Below, one piece after another: positions 31,289-42,300 of a DNA stretch of 64,000 bases. How positions within the stretch are numbered: position 1 is the first letter of the stretch; every line of letters begins with the position of its first letter. The stretch spans positions 558,001 to 622,000 of the forward strand of contig CP085836.1 of the NCBI GenBank assembly GCA_020809705.1, written 5' to 3'. A program made the translations under genes and the position numbers. The notes under the pieces were generated by a model, which did not search any database, had not been told where the DNA came from, and worked only from the letters and a program-made list of their open reading frames with translations. Origin of the DNA: Calonectria ilicicola (lineage: Eukaryota; Ascomycota; Sordariomycetes; Hypocreales; Nectriaceae).

Positions 31289-32542
31289 CTACTCCAATGA
31301 TTTCTGCAGTAACTGAATCATAAGGGCCCTAGTGCTATTCATATGTTCTTTGTCATTCCAAGCCATTTGAATCCATCCCTTCTCATCTGGAACCATCTCG
31401 ATAATACCGTCAACAAGCACCGGACTCACAGTCTTGAATGGAAGAAGTTTCGAATCAGGATGATCCGCCACAATATAGGCTTGCCAGTCAAACAAAAGAG
31501 CTGGCTTGTTCACTGTGTTGGTATCTTTTGTAAACTTCTCGATTTGGTCAAGTAGCCACAATAAATTACCAAAAAGCTGTTTAAGCTCATCTTTTTTCAG
31601 TTCCCATGGTGACTTGTCCTCTTCCGCTTCTCCACCCTTGAAGCATTCTGTGGGGTAGAGAGTGATAGGAATACAGCGCTTTATCACAAACTGAAAGAAC
31701 GCCCAGGCAGATGTTGGGTCCATTTGAATATTGTATTGGTTAGGGAAAAGATTGAACTTTCCATGGATAAATCCAATCATAGCATGGATCTCCGCAACAG
31801 GAAGGGCTTGGGTGTACCGGAGAGCCTCGGTTACGGGCCCTCCAATATAAATCTTCGCTTCAACATGAGCTTCTTTGTTCGCTTCGATCAGATCGTCAAA
31901 GCTGTGCAAAATATTTTTCACGCCAAAATGTTCAAGCTGGCGCTCGATATAGTGCTCACAGGCCTCAATCATGCGGTTTCGGCGTTCGTTTCCGGTGCTT
32001 CCGTTGGCATCATTGAATTTGCTCTTCTCAGCATCGTTAAAGTCGTAGCCATAATCGGGCACGTGTGCTGGGTGCCGCATGCCGACCTGGATGGTATCAA
32101 AAGACTTTTCGTCAAAATAGAATGTATACTGCTCAAAGGGTATGCCCATTTTCTCAAATGTGGCAGCAAAACGCAATGCAGATAACTGCATGTACAGACG
32201 AGTGTCTTGCCGGATTTCATCATCCTCAAAGCCGCGGTCCTTTCGGAAAAAGTGGCGCATGTCAGAGGGAACCTTCGCCCACGCTGATTCTGACCAATCT
32301 GGTGTATTTTTGAGAGGAAGTATGAACTTCCTCTTATCCTGACCCACAGCGTGCTTGCACTGAAAAAAGTCCTCGGGGTAGGGTTTGGCCCTCAAGTCTA
32401 AAGCGCGTGGTGATAGGAAAACCGCCACATCATCGCCAGGGTGATTTTTCATCGAAGCCAACACTTGGAGAGCGTTGTCTATGTCCGTAGTATCAACAAA
32501 GTGAATCACCTTGGCTGACGAGACTTTTTTGAAAGAGGCCAT
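31289..32542 (-). CDS. nucleoside-hydrolase-like protein
   Basis: The start is taken at the internal Met (MASFKKVSSAKVIHFVDTTD); an upstream in-frame Met at 32629 is possible but adds an uncharacteristic leader. The protein is 417 residues. VIHFVDTTDIDNALQVLASM lies where nucleoside hydrolases have the calcium-binding DTDxGxDD loop, and the later block YIGGPVTEAL, NLFPNQYNIQMDPTSAWAFF and CIPITLYPTECF resembles the family GGA..NxxxDPxA..PIxxxPLDVT sequence. The Asp loop is one residue shorter and its last Asp is Asn, so N-ribohydrolase activity is uncertain. Insertions of charged residues separate the blocks. Confidence 0.55.
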   Translation of the reverse strand: MASFKKVSSAKVIHFVDTTDIDNALQVLASMKNHPGDDVAVFLSPRALDLRAKPYPEDFFQCKHAVGQDKRKFILPLKNTPDWSESAWAKVPSDMRHFFRKDRGFEDDEIRQDTRLYMQLSALRFAATFEKMGIPFEQYTFYFDEKSFDTIQVGMRHPAHVPDYGYDFNDAEKSKFNDANGSTGNERRNRMIEACEHYIERQLEHFGVKNILHSFDDLIEANKEAHVEAKIYIGGPVTEALRYTQALPVAEIHAMIGFIHGKFNLFPNQYNIQMDPTSAWAFFQFVIKRCIPITLYPTECFKGGEAEEDKSPWELKKDELKQLFGNLLWLLDQIEKFTKDTNTVNKPALLFDWQAYIVADHPDSKLLPFKTVSPVLVDGIIEMVPDEKGWIQMAWNDKEHMNSTRALMIQLLQKSLE

Positions 32543-33709
32543 TTTGCAACGAAAAAGGATGGAAGTAGGGGATGTGAGGTTGTGGAGGCGTATTATGGTT
32601 GAGTGATGGTTGAGTGCTGTAGCTAGCAATTGGGGATGGTAGACAGGAAATGGCCCCGAATTTTATAGATTGTTCGCTAGGGCCACATCCCTTCTTCTCA
32701 CCCTTAGGCTAGGTGACAATTCTCTGCAGAGTGAGGCTGTGTCGTTTAGGTAGACTGAGATTATCAAATTGCATGCTAGATGGCTTCGCCCTTACCCACC
32801 GGCTGGTAATATTATAGCCCCATCATGGCTATATCGGCAAGCCTGCAAGCCTGTACGAACCGACTCTCAGGACCCTTCTTGGCCACCTCGCAACTTAATG
32901 TGTTGGAGGATTGGGTTGATTGATTGATTGATGATATTTAACGCCGGGACGTTCCTATAAGAGGACAAAGGGCGCGTTGGAGGATTGGGCTGGGGTAGAC
33001 TTTTAAGGGATGACGTACCCTATAATAGTTTGATCTCATATGATAAAAGGGATCGGTCATTAACTAGTACCCAAATAAATCATCAATCTTCCCTCTTCCA
33101 ATAACTTTAACCATGTCAAATCAGCTGTCTTTTAGGCCAGTTTGGCCAGTTTTATTGAGCTGCAGGAGCATGGTACAATCAATCTAGACTGAAAACCAGG
33201 TCCGGTATTCAAGGAGGCTCGTTGTTCTCTCGTGCCTCCTATATTCTTCCCTTCACCGAGGGCATTCAAGTGGTGGCCTTGTTCCGTACATCCGGATATA
33301 CTCAAGAACCTTATCGATGTTTTACAGGAAGAATAATGATTTATGGATTCTCGAGTAGTTCGATAACTCAAAGTCATGGGTATGAGATAAACTTTATGGC
33401 AGGGGGAGTCAAGAGTGTATTTACGATGGCTTTGGTGGAAGTGAAGCTTATTAGAAGCTTGAAACTTGTGCTTGACGAACGGAGATGCTTGTGTCTAAGG
33501 CAGATCAGGGCCCGTATTTAACTATAATGTCCCCTAATCCTATTTATGATATGTATGTGATGAACTTTATGGATTTGAAAAAGAACTAAAAGTAGCAGAC
33601 TTCTTTGGATAATCCATCATACCATTGTTATTTTGCTGATCAACAATCTCAGTCTCAAATATCTGCACACCGTAGTGCACCCTCAGCCACGAGAGAAGAG
33701 GGTATATAA
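32543..33709. other. intergenic
   Basis: About 1.1 kb with the 5' region of the nucleoside-hydrolase-like gene and a TTGATTGATTGATTGATGA tetranucleotide run near 32913-32931. A 99-codon plus-strand frame at 33222 has no motif and is not called. Confidence 0.5.
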
Positions 33710-34639
33710 CTAAGGTCCTCTTGAGGCTTTCTCCCTCCACATGGCATAGCTATGCGACATCTCTGTGATGTTCTCCATAGTCTGAATCTTTTGAAGTGCA
33801 ATTTGGCGGAGGCGGTTGATCTGGTCCTGCCGTTTGCGCGCCGTGTCGATCTTGATATGTTCTGAACGGCTAGGATGGAGAGAATAGCCGCGCTGAGATT
33901 TCTTACGAGACTTAGGTTTTTGAACCGAAGAAGCAATGTCTCTATCCATACGATTCGAACTGGTAGAGCATTGAATAGGTGCTGTGCGGCGAGGACCTCG
34001 CTTTTGTCGAAGACCGTAGTCGCGAAGGCCTTGTTTGACGATTGATTCGGATCTGTCGGATACAGGTGTGGCATCTGAATGAACTGAGATGGGAATACCT
34101 GAGAGCATTTTATTTGCACTCGCCTTGGCCTCCTTTGCCGCTTCAGCTTTGCTGATGCCGCATTGTCTGAGAGCCTGGTCTTGATTGATCTGCCGTTGAC
34201 GATGTTTGCAGTACTCCTTGGCCACCAGATCGTCCGCGCCTTTCAGTTCGGGAATCAAACAGATGTCGCCAAATCTAACCCACGAACAACCAGCTCTAGC
34301 TAGCTTTTTTTTATTCTTAGGCGGGATGTCTTTTGCATGTGGCGGAGGGATATTGATCAGCAATTCGTCGTCGTCCCCTATTATGCCTACGGCCAGATAG
34401 GAACTCTCAATGCCGGACGGTCTTTCTTTTTTCCAATAACCCAAATGAATGTACGCCAATCGGTTCCCAGCTTGCGAGTTGGCAGTTGCGGGACTCATTG
34501 GAATTTCGCAGTTGGTCACGGCACCCTGCCCCGACGTCGCTCGTGTGACATATGACATGGCTATTGAAACGGTTGCGATTGTAGAGATGAAATTGCCAAA
34601 GAATGAGGTGATGCATAGAATGAATCCGTCTTCAGCCAA
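33710..34639 (-). CDS. hypothetical protein, basic C-terminal half
   Basis: 309 residues. If the first Met is used, residues 5-28 form a hydrophobic segment. Starting at Met28 (34558) removes it and may be correct. The middle has GYWKKERPSGIESSYLAVGI and WVRFGDICLIPELKGADDLV; the C-terminal 150 residues are basic and repeat Ser, Arg and Lys (RQKRGPRRTAPIQ, KPKSRKKSQRGYSL) and end in a helical stretch (RQDQINRLRQIALQKIQTME). No domain is recognised. Confidence 0.55.
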   Translation of the reverse strand: MAEDGFILCITSFFGNFISTIATVSIAMSYVTRATSGQGAVTNCEIPMSPATANSQAGNRLAYIHLGYWKKERPSGIESSYLAVGIIGDDDELLINIPPPHAKDIPPKNKKKLARAGCSWVRFGDICLIPELKGADDLVAKEYCKHRQRQINQDQALRQCGISKAEAAKEAKASANKMLSGIPISVHSDATPVSDRSESIVKQGLRDYGLRQKRGPRRTAPIQCSTSSNRMDRDIASSVQKPKSRKKSQRGYSLHPSRSEHIKIDTARKRQDQINRLRQIALQKIQTMENITEMSHSYAMWREKASRGP

Positions 34640-35106
34640 TATATAAGTAATAGTTTTTGAAGTGGAGTGTCGCTAAAACCAACAGGCTGAGTACTCGCAC
34701 TTCTAATTTAAGCTCGAGAGTGTAGGCAGGACCACGCGGCTCTGTTCCATTCACAGTCATGGGAATAACATAACAAGCCGTCAAGCCGAAGTGGCCGAAT
34801 CAGGATGGCACAGCCCCCAACAGCGAATGGTAGATTGATTAACGAGATCCAACTCTTTGTCATGCTGCAATACAATTAGCTAAGCCCCAGTAGAACCTGG
34901 TAGGGATCTGCCAAACTCTAGTCAGACCGATTTTTTCTGCTCAATGCGCAATGTGCGCAATGTTATGTCATGTCATGTAGCAAGTAGCATGTCGCCCATC
35001 TACCAGCCTATCATGGGCCCTTGGGGCATTTCGACAGATAAGTATCTTTTTCTATTCTTTTGACATGAAACAAACATAATTAAAACTCCAGTGCACTATT
35101 TCTCTT
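34640..35106. other. intergenic
   Basis: No gene is seen. A short ATGTCATGTCATGTAG repeat lies near 34963-34980. Confidence 0.5.
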
Positions 35107-35523
35107 CTAGAATCCTGTCCAAGTTTTGGGCGTTGTTCTTCCTTCATCGTCGCCATCGTCTTCGTCAGACCACCAGCCACAGTACAAATCATCATCTTCA
35201 CCATTCTCATGGCATGGATGTGTGTGGGTAAACACAATGAACGGAGTTTTGATGCTACTTTCGCCGGATGAAATATTCCAGTGTGGATCCTGCTGCGTCC
35301 TCAGCTCTCTGTCCTCACTGTTCTCACTGTTCTCAGCAGGACCTGCAACGGGATGCAAGCTTTCTAAACTCCTTGAAGTGGGGGAGCTCTTTGATTTAGA
35401 CGAAGATTTGTTCAAAATCCTCTTCCAATTTTTGGTGAATTCTTTTGGCAGCTCGAGCTTACTGCTGCGCTGACGATGCAAACGTTGTGTTCCACTAATT
35501 CTCGTGTACCCGTGCTTCAGCAT
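35107..35523 (-). CDS. hypothetical small acidic-tailed protein
   Basis: 138 residues. A basic N-terminal half (RQRSSKLELPKEFTKNWKRI, then NKSSSKSKSS) is followed by an acidic C terminus (ENGEDDDLYCGWWSDEDDGD). The polarity suggests a disordered nuclear protein, which is inference. No domain; no intron seen. Confidence 0.45.
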   Translation of the reverse strand: MLKHGYTRISGTQRLHRQRSSKLELPKEFTKNWKRILNKSSSKSKSSPTSRSLESLHPVAGPAENSENSEDRELRTQQDPHWNISSGESSIKTPFIVFTHTHPCHENGEDDDLYCGWWSDEDDGDDEGRTTPKTWTGF

Positions 35524-36111
35524 ATTTGTGAAAAGACCAAAACAATATATAGCCTATATCAAGTCGAGAAACACTTCAATATTATACATTTATTTGCTTC
35601 CAATCAAACTCTTAGTATATTCTCCCAGCTAATAATTGCATTTCTGAACTTTTAACAGAACAAAAAGGGGAGACAATTTTAGGGCATTTCTAGAGCTAGT
35701 TCCGAAATGACCAACATGTACTTTCCAATTAACCTGATCCAAATGAAATTTATGCATCTACTTGCCAAATCCGATACGCAGATCCTATTACTCATATCAA
35801 ATAATAACGGATTTACGTCCCCAAATTGACTCAGGAGCCACAGCTCCATCTATACCAACATACTCACCTTGAACTGATAAGGACGCTTTTCATTTGTTTA
35901 TACGCCATTTTTACTACATACCCCTACAGACACGTATCGTGAACGAAATGTAAATGAGATACACGCGGTATGCCTGGTTGAATAATTGTATCGCCGGCTC
36001 GTGTTCCCGACTCCGAGCAATCAGTAGCCTTCCTGTTCCCTTGAGCTCCTAGCCCTCATTCAAACCCTTGCTATTTGGCTAGTGATATTGCTACCTTTTA
36101 TCAGGTAAGAG
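35524..36111. other. intergenic, AT-rich
   Basis: Nothing recognisable. Confidence 0.5.
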
Positions 36112-36498
36112 TCACAGATTTCCCATCAATTGTGACTCTATCTGTGCGCTGATCATCTCCTTATCATCAAATGGAGGATGGACAACTATTTCGGGCACTT
36201 GACTATGCTCCATTTCAAATGAATTCTCATCAATGGTTGCATCATGCTCCAAATCCATGGCCTCGGGTTGTAACCCAAAGGAAATGCGATTTCCCGGTCT
36301 GGCTTCCGAATCAGTGCGCATTATTTTCATTCTGATACGTACTTGAGGAGAACTTTGCGCCAGGGGCTCATCCGATGCTTCTTTTCTTTTTCTGAGACTC
36401 ATCCTATTCAGAGTAGAGCTTTCTTTTGGGACTTTTTGCCGTTGATACCTCAATCTCATGATATACCTTGATTTTGTAACTTGAAACTCCAGGATCAC
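36112..36498 (-). CDS. hypothetical small protein
   Basis: 128 residues from the first Met, or 96 from the internal MSLRKRKEASDEPLAQ at 36402, which looks the more natural start. Basic at the front, acidic in the second half (MDLEHDATIDENSFEMEH). No domain. It may be one exon of a longer gene. Confidence 0.4.
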   Translation of the reverse strand: MILEFQVTKSRYIMRLRYQRQKVPKESSTLNRMSLRKRKEASDEPLAQSSPQVRIRMKIMRTDSEARPGNRISFGLQPEAMDLEHDATIDENSFEMEHSQVPEIVVHPPFDDKEMISAQIESQLMGNL

Positions 36499-36954
36499 AT
36501 TTTCTGTTTAAAGGTACTGTATTTAAATCGTTTGTGCTGTCTGAGAGATAACCGTAATTCAGCCACACGTTTGTTAGACAGGCGATAGCGAATCTTCCCA
36601 CGGTCCTTTCCCGTGGTATTGCGCAAGTGTCTAGGTTTTGATATCTAATCTAGCCACTTGACCGGCCGTTCACGAGAAGAAAAGAAAAAGCCAGAATAAG
36701 CTGCATCGCAAATTTTTGTTCATGGTTCATATACGTACTACCCTCATCCATTTACACATTTGCAATCTGTCTACATACAGAGAAAGGGGCACGCTCGGTT
36801 TGTTTATTTTTAGCTATACCCCTACTTCTCTATTTCTCGGAACAGCTCTATTCTTTTAAAAAAAACAAAAAAAGGAGAAAGGAAGGAAGAAAATAAAATT
36901 GTCCAGCGCGTTTCTCTGTCCTCGTTCGGAGTGAAAAAGTCATGACCCTAGAAA
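36499..36954. other. intergenic
   Basis: Probably the promoter of the 2EXR gene, with an A-rich run at about 36858-36900 just before it. Confidence 0.5.
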
Positions 36955-37695
36955 ATGAATAATTTTCTTGAGGAATCATTTCCGCGCTTTGGTCATCTTC
37001 CAGCGGAGCTACGGTTGATTATTTGGAAAACGGTCATCAATGCTATAGACCCTGCTGTATCATTTTGCCAGTACTCGGGGTCAAAGCCGGAAGTATTCAT
37101 TTCTTACTATCACGCTGGAGCACGGCACCCACCTCCAATAGCATCAGTCTGTAGAGAGGCTAGAAGGGAATGGCGACGGGTAACAAGGCGCTGTAGACTC
37201 TCGGCCCCCTTTTTTGATCGCATATTTGTTCCTCGAACTATATTTCTTGTTCATGCTTCCGTCATCGTTGATTCACGTCTCAGAGGACTTGCGCCATTGA
37301 TTACTCATATTTCGTTTGACACCACCGATTGCTCCGACCTGCTGGCTGTCTTTGAGGCCCTAGCGCACTTTCCTCGTCTAGAAACAATCATCCCAATTGT
37401 GCCGCCAGGTGGCATGACTGAGGATCAAATGTCGCAATGGAAAAGGAGGCTACCACAAGACTCTTGCCTTTTACAACGCATGGTCTCATTGGTAGATGGG
37501 CCATCTCACGACGGAGAATGGCACAAAGATACTTTTGTCGGCTGGCTGCTGTACAATATTCTAGATGGAGAGAAAGCTCGGAGATTTTATTCTAGCAAAC
37601 ATGCGCCTCGGATCAAAATTCTGATTGATAAGACATTGGTGACTGAATCGACAGCCCAGGTAGGGTTGGAGCCATGGTCTTTGGTTTTGTATTGA
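36955..37695 (+). CDS. 2EXR-domain protein
   Basis: A single exon of 246 residues. FPRFGHLPAELRLIIWKTVI is a clear 2EXR motif. The block IASVCREARREWRRVTRRC, then FPRLETIIPIVP, and the C-terminal FYSSKHAPRIKILID each have a counterpart in the gene at 20113-20865, so the two are diverged paralogues. Function unknown. Confidence 0.8.
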   Translation: MNNFLEESFPRFGHLPAELRLIIWKTVINAIDPAVSFCQYSGSKPEVFISYYHAGARHPPPIASVCREARREWRRVTRRCRLSAPFFDRIFVPRTIFLVHASVIVDSRLRGLAPLITHISFDTTDCSDLLAVFEALAHFPRLETIIPIVPPGGMTEDQMSQWKRRLPQDSCLLQRMVSLVDGPSHDGEWHKDTFVGWLLYNILDGEKARRFYSSKHAPRIKILIDKTLVTESTAQVGLEPWSLVLY

Positions 37696-37905
37696 TGTGG
37701 CAAAAGGTTACTGTCTTATTAGGACTTGCCGAGCTTGCTGCTTCTATGATTATTTATTGAGCATTTTCGCTATCTTGTACATATCCGTTTAATAGCTAAA
37801 ACGAAAAATCAACCCCCCCAAAAAAAAGGAAAAGAAAGGAAAGAAATTCAGCCATCTTAGTCATACTCCATCAAGCTTATCCCACTGCAAATACTAATTT
37901 TAAAC

Positions 37906-39324
37906 TCAACAAACCGTCCCTAGAGATGGTGCATATTGCATTCCATGGTATGATACTCGTGGTGTATGACAATACCTCCGATACTCTTTACTCAAATTAC
38001 TCCGGATTGTAGGATTAGAGAGCGTTTCGACGCTGGCTTTCTTCATTCTCTCCATGCAAGCAACCAACTTTGCTCTCGTCATTCTCGTCGCTTTTAGCAC
38101 CACATTCTGTCCCAATGGATGAACAGTAGTCGGTGGCGAGGACCGTGTAGGCTGAGGTGACTCTTGTGGGTGGTTGTGAATACCAGACGGAGAGAAGGCC
38201 TGAGGAGGTGTGCCGTATGCCGTCGTCACGACATCTTGTTCTACTGGCAGGTTCTGGGCATTGGGAACTGGAACTTCCGGATCCTCTGTTTCACCCGCCT
38301 TGTGGGCCATATCGGATAGCCTTGGCGAATCTTGGTTGGATATGTTAGACACAGAAGCCATTGTAGCCATTGTAGCCATCTCGGCCACTGTGTGCTGTTG
38401 AGACGTAGAAGCTAGTTCGAGGCCATCAAGATTCATATCCAAGTCTAAATCGAAGTTGAAATCTCCCTCTATCGTTGATAGCCCTTCTGTATTTGAAATA
38501 GGTATCTCCATGTTCATCCAGGCGTCGCTATCTAGCATCGCCGACAACTCTGTTGATGAACCTTGAAGATCACCATAGTAGTTGATTTCAATGCCTGCAG
38601 GCGCTTGCAATTCCCCTTCTGCATCTTCGTCCATCGCAGCTCCATTTTCTGCTCTCGATGGGATCTGTGCGGAGTGATCCCTGTTATTTGATTGATTGTT
38701 GGCCGGGATTTGGACGAACACACTCGCGCTGCCAGTTGGCTGTACGGGCTCATCATTGACAGCAAGATCATTCGGCTGGATGGATTCCAACGTCATTGAC
38801 TCCGGCGGCGGCACCGGCTCTGGGGTTACCGGAACGCTGTATATTCTGTCCATATCTTGGATGGACTCCGTATCGCTTTCAGCAACTGTGATTTCGGGAA
38901 GAACTGTGGTCAGTTCCCGTGCTCTGCATTGACGGTTCGATCGGCGTTGCTGGGTCTTTCGCTCAGCAACCATCCTGGCCGCAGCAAGCCTATTCGTTCT
39001 GTGAGATCGGCGCAGAGGCTCAGGCTGAGGTTTCTGCTTCTGCATCCATAATTTTTCAGCCTAGCCATGTCTGTGTTAACACTGCTTTTAGTTAAGAAAC
39101 TGCCTCCATTGGATACGTACAAAGCCCTGAATGTTGGGTATTGGCTGGCCCTCTGGCACCCAAATATCTCCCTCGAGACAATCATGCGTAAAGTTATAAT
39201 AGACAATCATCGCGAAAGTGTGACAGTCTTTCCCCAGTCTGACTGTTCTGGGCTTGGCGGTCTTGGTTCTCTTGCGAAGCCTGTCCTTCTGCCATGAGCT
39301 GTGCTTGTACTTGTGAACAGCCAT
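37906..39324 (-). CDS. hypothetical protein, possible MADS-like N terminus and long disordered acidic tail
   Basis: Exon 1 39121-39324 and exon 2 37906-39060 join through a 60-nt intron (GTACGT donor, phase 0) into 452 residues. The N terminus HKYKHSSWQKDRLRKRTKTA followed by VRLGKDCHTFAMIVYYN resembles the basic helix and first strand of small fungal MADS-box-like proteins, but the similarity is weak. A second basic stretch follows (RRSHRTNRLAAARMVAERK). The rest is Pro, Ser, Asp and Glu rich, with FNFDLDLDMNLDGLELAS as a possible activation segment. A transcription-factor role is inferred. Confidence 0.55.
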
Positions 39325-42300
39325 GGTTCGCGTTCGGCCAATTACTCCTCACGATTGGTCCGGTGCTCCCTGCTAAGGCTACAGTTTCAGCCTACTGGCA
39401 GGATGGTGTAAGCGAGACATCTAACATGAGAGCCGCTGCACCGTTTCTGATACAGCCTTGAGTTTCCGACTTATACACGGGATCGCAGCCATCTTCGAGC
39501 GTCCCGAATGGCCACTCAAGCAGTCGATACCTTGTCTCATTTCCCAAGCATCCATCTTTGCGGCGTGCTGCTCACACCTTTCGGCCATTCTTTCCTCGTT
39601 ACCAAGCTGCTGGGAATTACAAAGTCCAGAGTCCCATGGCTCACCAGGCATGGGAGGTCGTTACCGGATTGATGGGACAAATCCTCGCATATACATTCAA
39701 GGGCATGTGGTATTCTAGCTAATTTAGGCATCGTCGGCTCCATAATGTATTTCTTAGAGCCAACAGCAAATTTTGTAGACAAGGGCATCAGGCGCCCACG
39801 ACGTCGAATCGTTTCGCAAAAACCTAGGTAAAAAGCAGACTCGCTCGTTATTTTTCCTCGACTACCGGATTTAATTGTAGAATTCTCTCTCTGTTGGCCA
39901 ACTTTAAATCTTGCGGCGGTGCTTACAACGAGGGCCCAGGTCCCAGTGGATGTCGCACATTGGGAATATCGGCACAACAGTACACGAATTACATGGCCAG
40001 AGCCGCACACAACTACCATGAATGTACTAGTTCACGTTACTCTACACCAACTGCGGCAAGCGTGTTACCGACAGAATGGAAATTAATAGTGGGGATTAGG
40101 ATAGCCAAGCAAGGGCGTTGTCGGCCTCGGCATGGTGGAGGCTTCTGGCTTCTGGCTGCTGACCGCTGACCGCCTTTGGCCTCGATTCAAGCTTAACGCC
40201 GATACAACTGCAACTAGAACCAAAATCACCTGCCTCCTCCATCCTCGTTGTTTCGGAGCCAAGAATTGAACCGTTCGCACTAAGCTTGCGGGGATCTTTC
40301 TCCTTCTCCGCGGTATATGGTCTTTCACGAATCTGGCAGTTCATTACTTACCTCCGCAGGCATTGCAACGCTACTGGTGATGACGCTATAAATGGAGTAA
40401 GGAGCTGGGCAGATAATGGCTCGGACAATCCTAGCTTTGAGATCATGTCATTCTCGCTAGATGGGGTCGCAATCCAAAGAAAGCCAATGCATTCATTCGG
40501 ATCTATCATCACCATTACCAACGAGCTGGGTTTCTGGAGTCTTTAATTGCTCATAAGAAAAAAGGCGAGGTTGTTTTTTTTTTTTTTTTTTTTTTTAATA
40601 TGACAGTATTTTTATCTATCCTATACGTCCCTCCCCTCGATAGCAGTTTTGTGGACTCGGATATACATGTAACTCCGTTGGTGGTCGTCGTGGAAAGCGG
40701 CATGAATTCCGAAGTTCAGTTACGTAAATGAATTAAATTCCGTGCAGACCTTTACTGCACCTAGCCCTCATTCAAAATCGCGTATCCTATGCTAATCTAA
40801 CCGAAGATGGTAAATAGCAATCCAGTTCCCTGGGAATGGCAGGGCTTTGGAAAATGGACCATCCAGACCCCTTGTTCCGAAATGTCGGTATGCCCACCAG
40901 ATAAGGCCCAACTTTCCACCGTTCATGACGCGTCCAGGGCATCAGAAACTGATCGGCAGCGGAATTGTGGAACAAGTCCACTGAGTCGTTCAAACCAACC
41001 ACCATCTTTGCTAGAGAGCCCCATTCATCGAGGCCCCTATTAGGAATGCCTGCAGGTTGCCAAGACACTCGATTTGAGATCAGGGCTTGGTCTGTTCACC
41101 TATCAACGTCTTTCCATATCCCTGAGCAATTCCTAGAGGGTTTACGTAAGTAATGGGTGGAACTAGTTCCGAGCCTCCAGTTACTCTCGCAAACGCCGCA
41201 GCAACCCACTCAGTTTTGAGGCGCAAGTATGTATTTCAAACCCCCAGGGGAAACCGGAAGGAAATCTATAGAACAATCCAGCCAACAATCACCATTTTTT
41301 GTCATCTATCCTAACACGCTTGAAAATACAATAAATAAATAAAAAATGGACACGGGCCTCACAGGATGTGCCCTCGTTGGATCTCTCAGGTTCGCATTAA
41401 TTTTTTGTGAGGCTCCGCATCGCTAAAGAATGCTCACTGACTGGAGAGGCAGTTGCAATGTTTACCCTACAGAACATGTGTTTATTGTTACTCGTGGGGG
41501 CGATACGAGGTCAGTGGAGCCGAAGGAGGCAGACGGAGGTAGACCTGATCCTAGAGCCCCCTACCGATTGTGTGGAGAACGATGCCTGAAACTTACTCTT
41601 AGCCTCCCTCATGTTCCAGGGTTTGATCATATCATGTGATTTCGCCTTCCTGCAGGGTCGTGGCCCATTTTCGCAACTTTTGGGATCAAGCACCCCCGTC
41701 AATTTCGAAAGGTTTTCCTTTTAGCTACCATGATTGATTTCATTTCCAGGATCCCCCCGCTCTTGACCCGCTGGGCCTTTGGGCCTTTGATTATTCGTAA
41801 ATCCCTTTTTTATCTCATCTGCGAAGATGCCAGTTCCTATTTAGTAGATATGTAAAGAGCCTCGACGCGATGCTCTGTTGTTGACCAACACATAACTGTC
41901 GTGAGCAGCCGAGGCGATCCACCACGATGGTTGCGGATGAGAAACCCCAAATGCCAACACCAAAGATTATGCCATTCACGGTTAGCTCGCCAGAGTAGGC
42001 CCCAAACCCGCTTTTCCCCCGTGGTTTTCCCGTGACTCGTGCTGACAGCGGAAACGATTGCAGCCATCGAACCGGAACCCCGGCAAAGAAAATTGGCGAA
42101 TTGCTGGGCTATCGCCTCGGCACGCCGACACCCTCCGTTAAATGCCGCAAACTATTCCTAAACAGCGGCTTTCTGCCGTTTCGGCCGCCAGAAAATATTG
42201 TGGCTCTGTAATCACTAAAACGCACTAACTTGTCACGGATGAGGGATTGAAATGCCTGTGCTTGCCTGGAAAGAACACCATTCATTCTCCGAGCGGGAGA

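Noticed and set aside
33222..33521. 99-codon plus-strand frame
   Set aside because: No recognisable motif, mixed composition and no supporting context.
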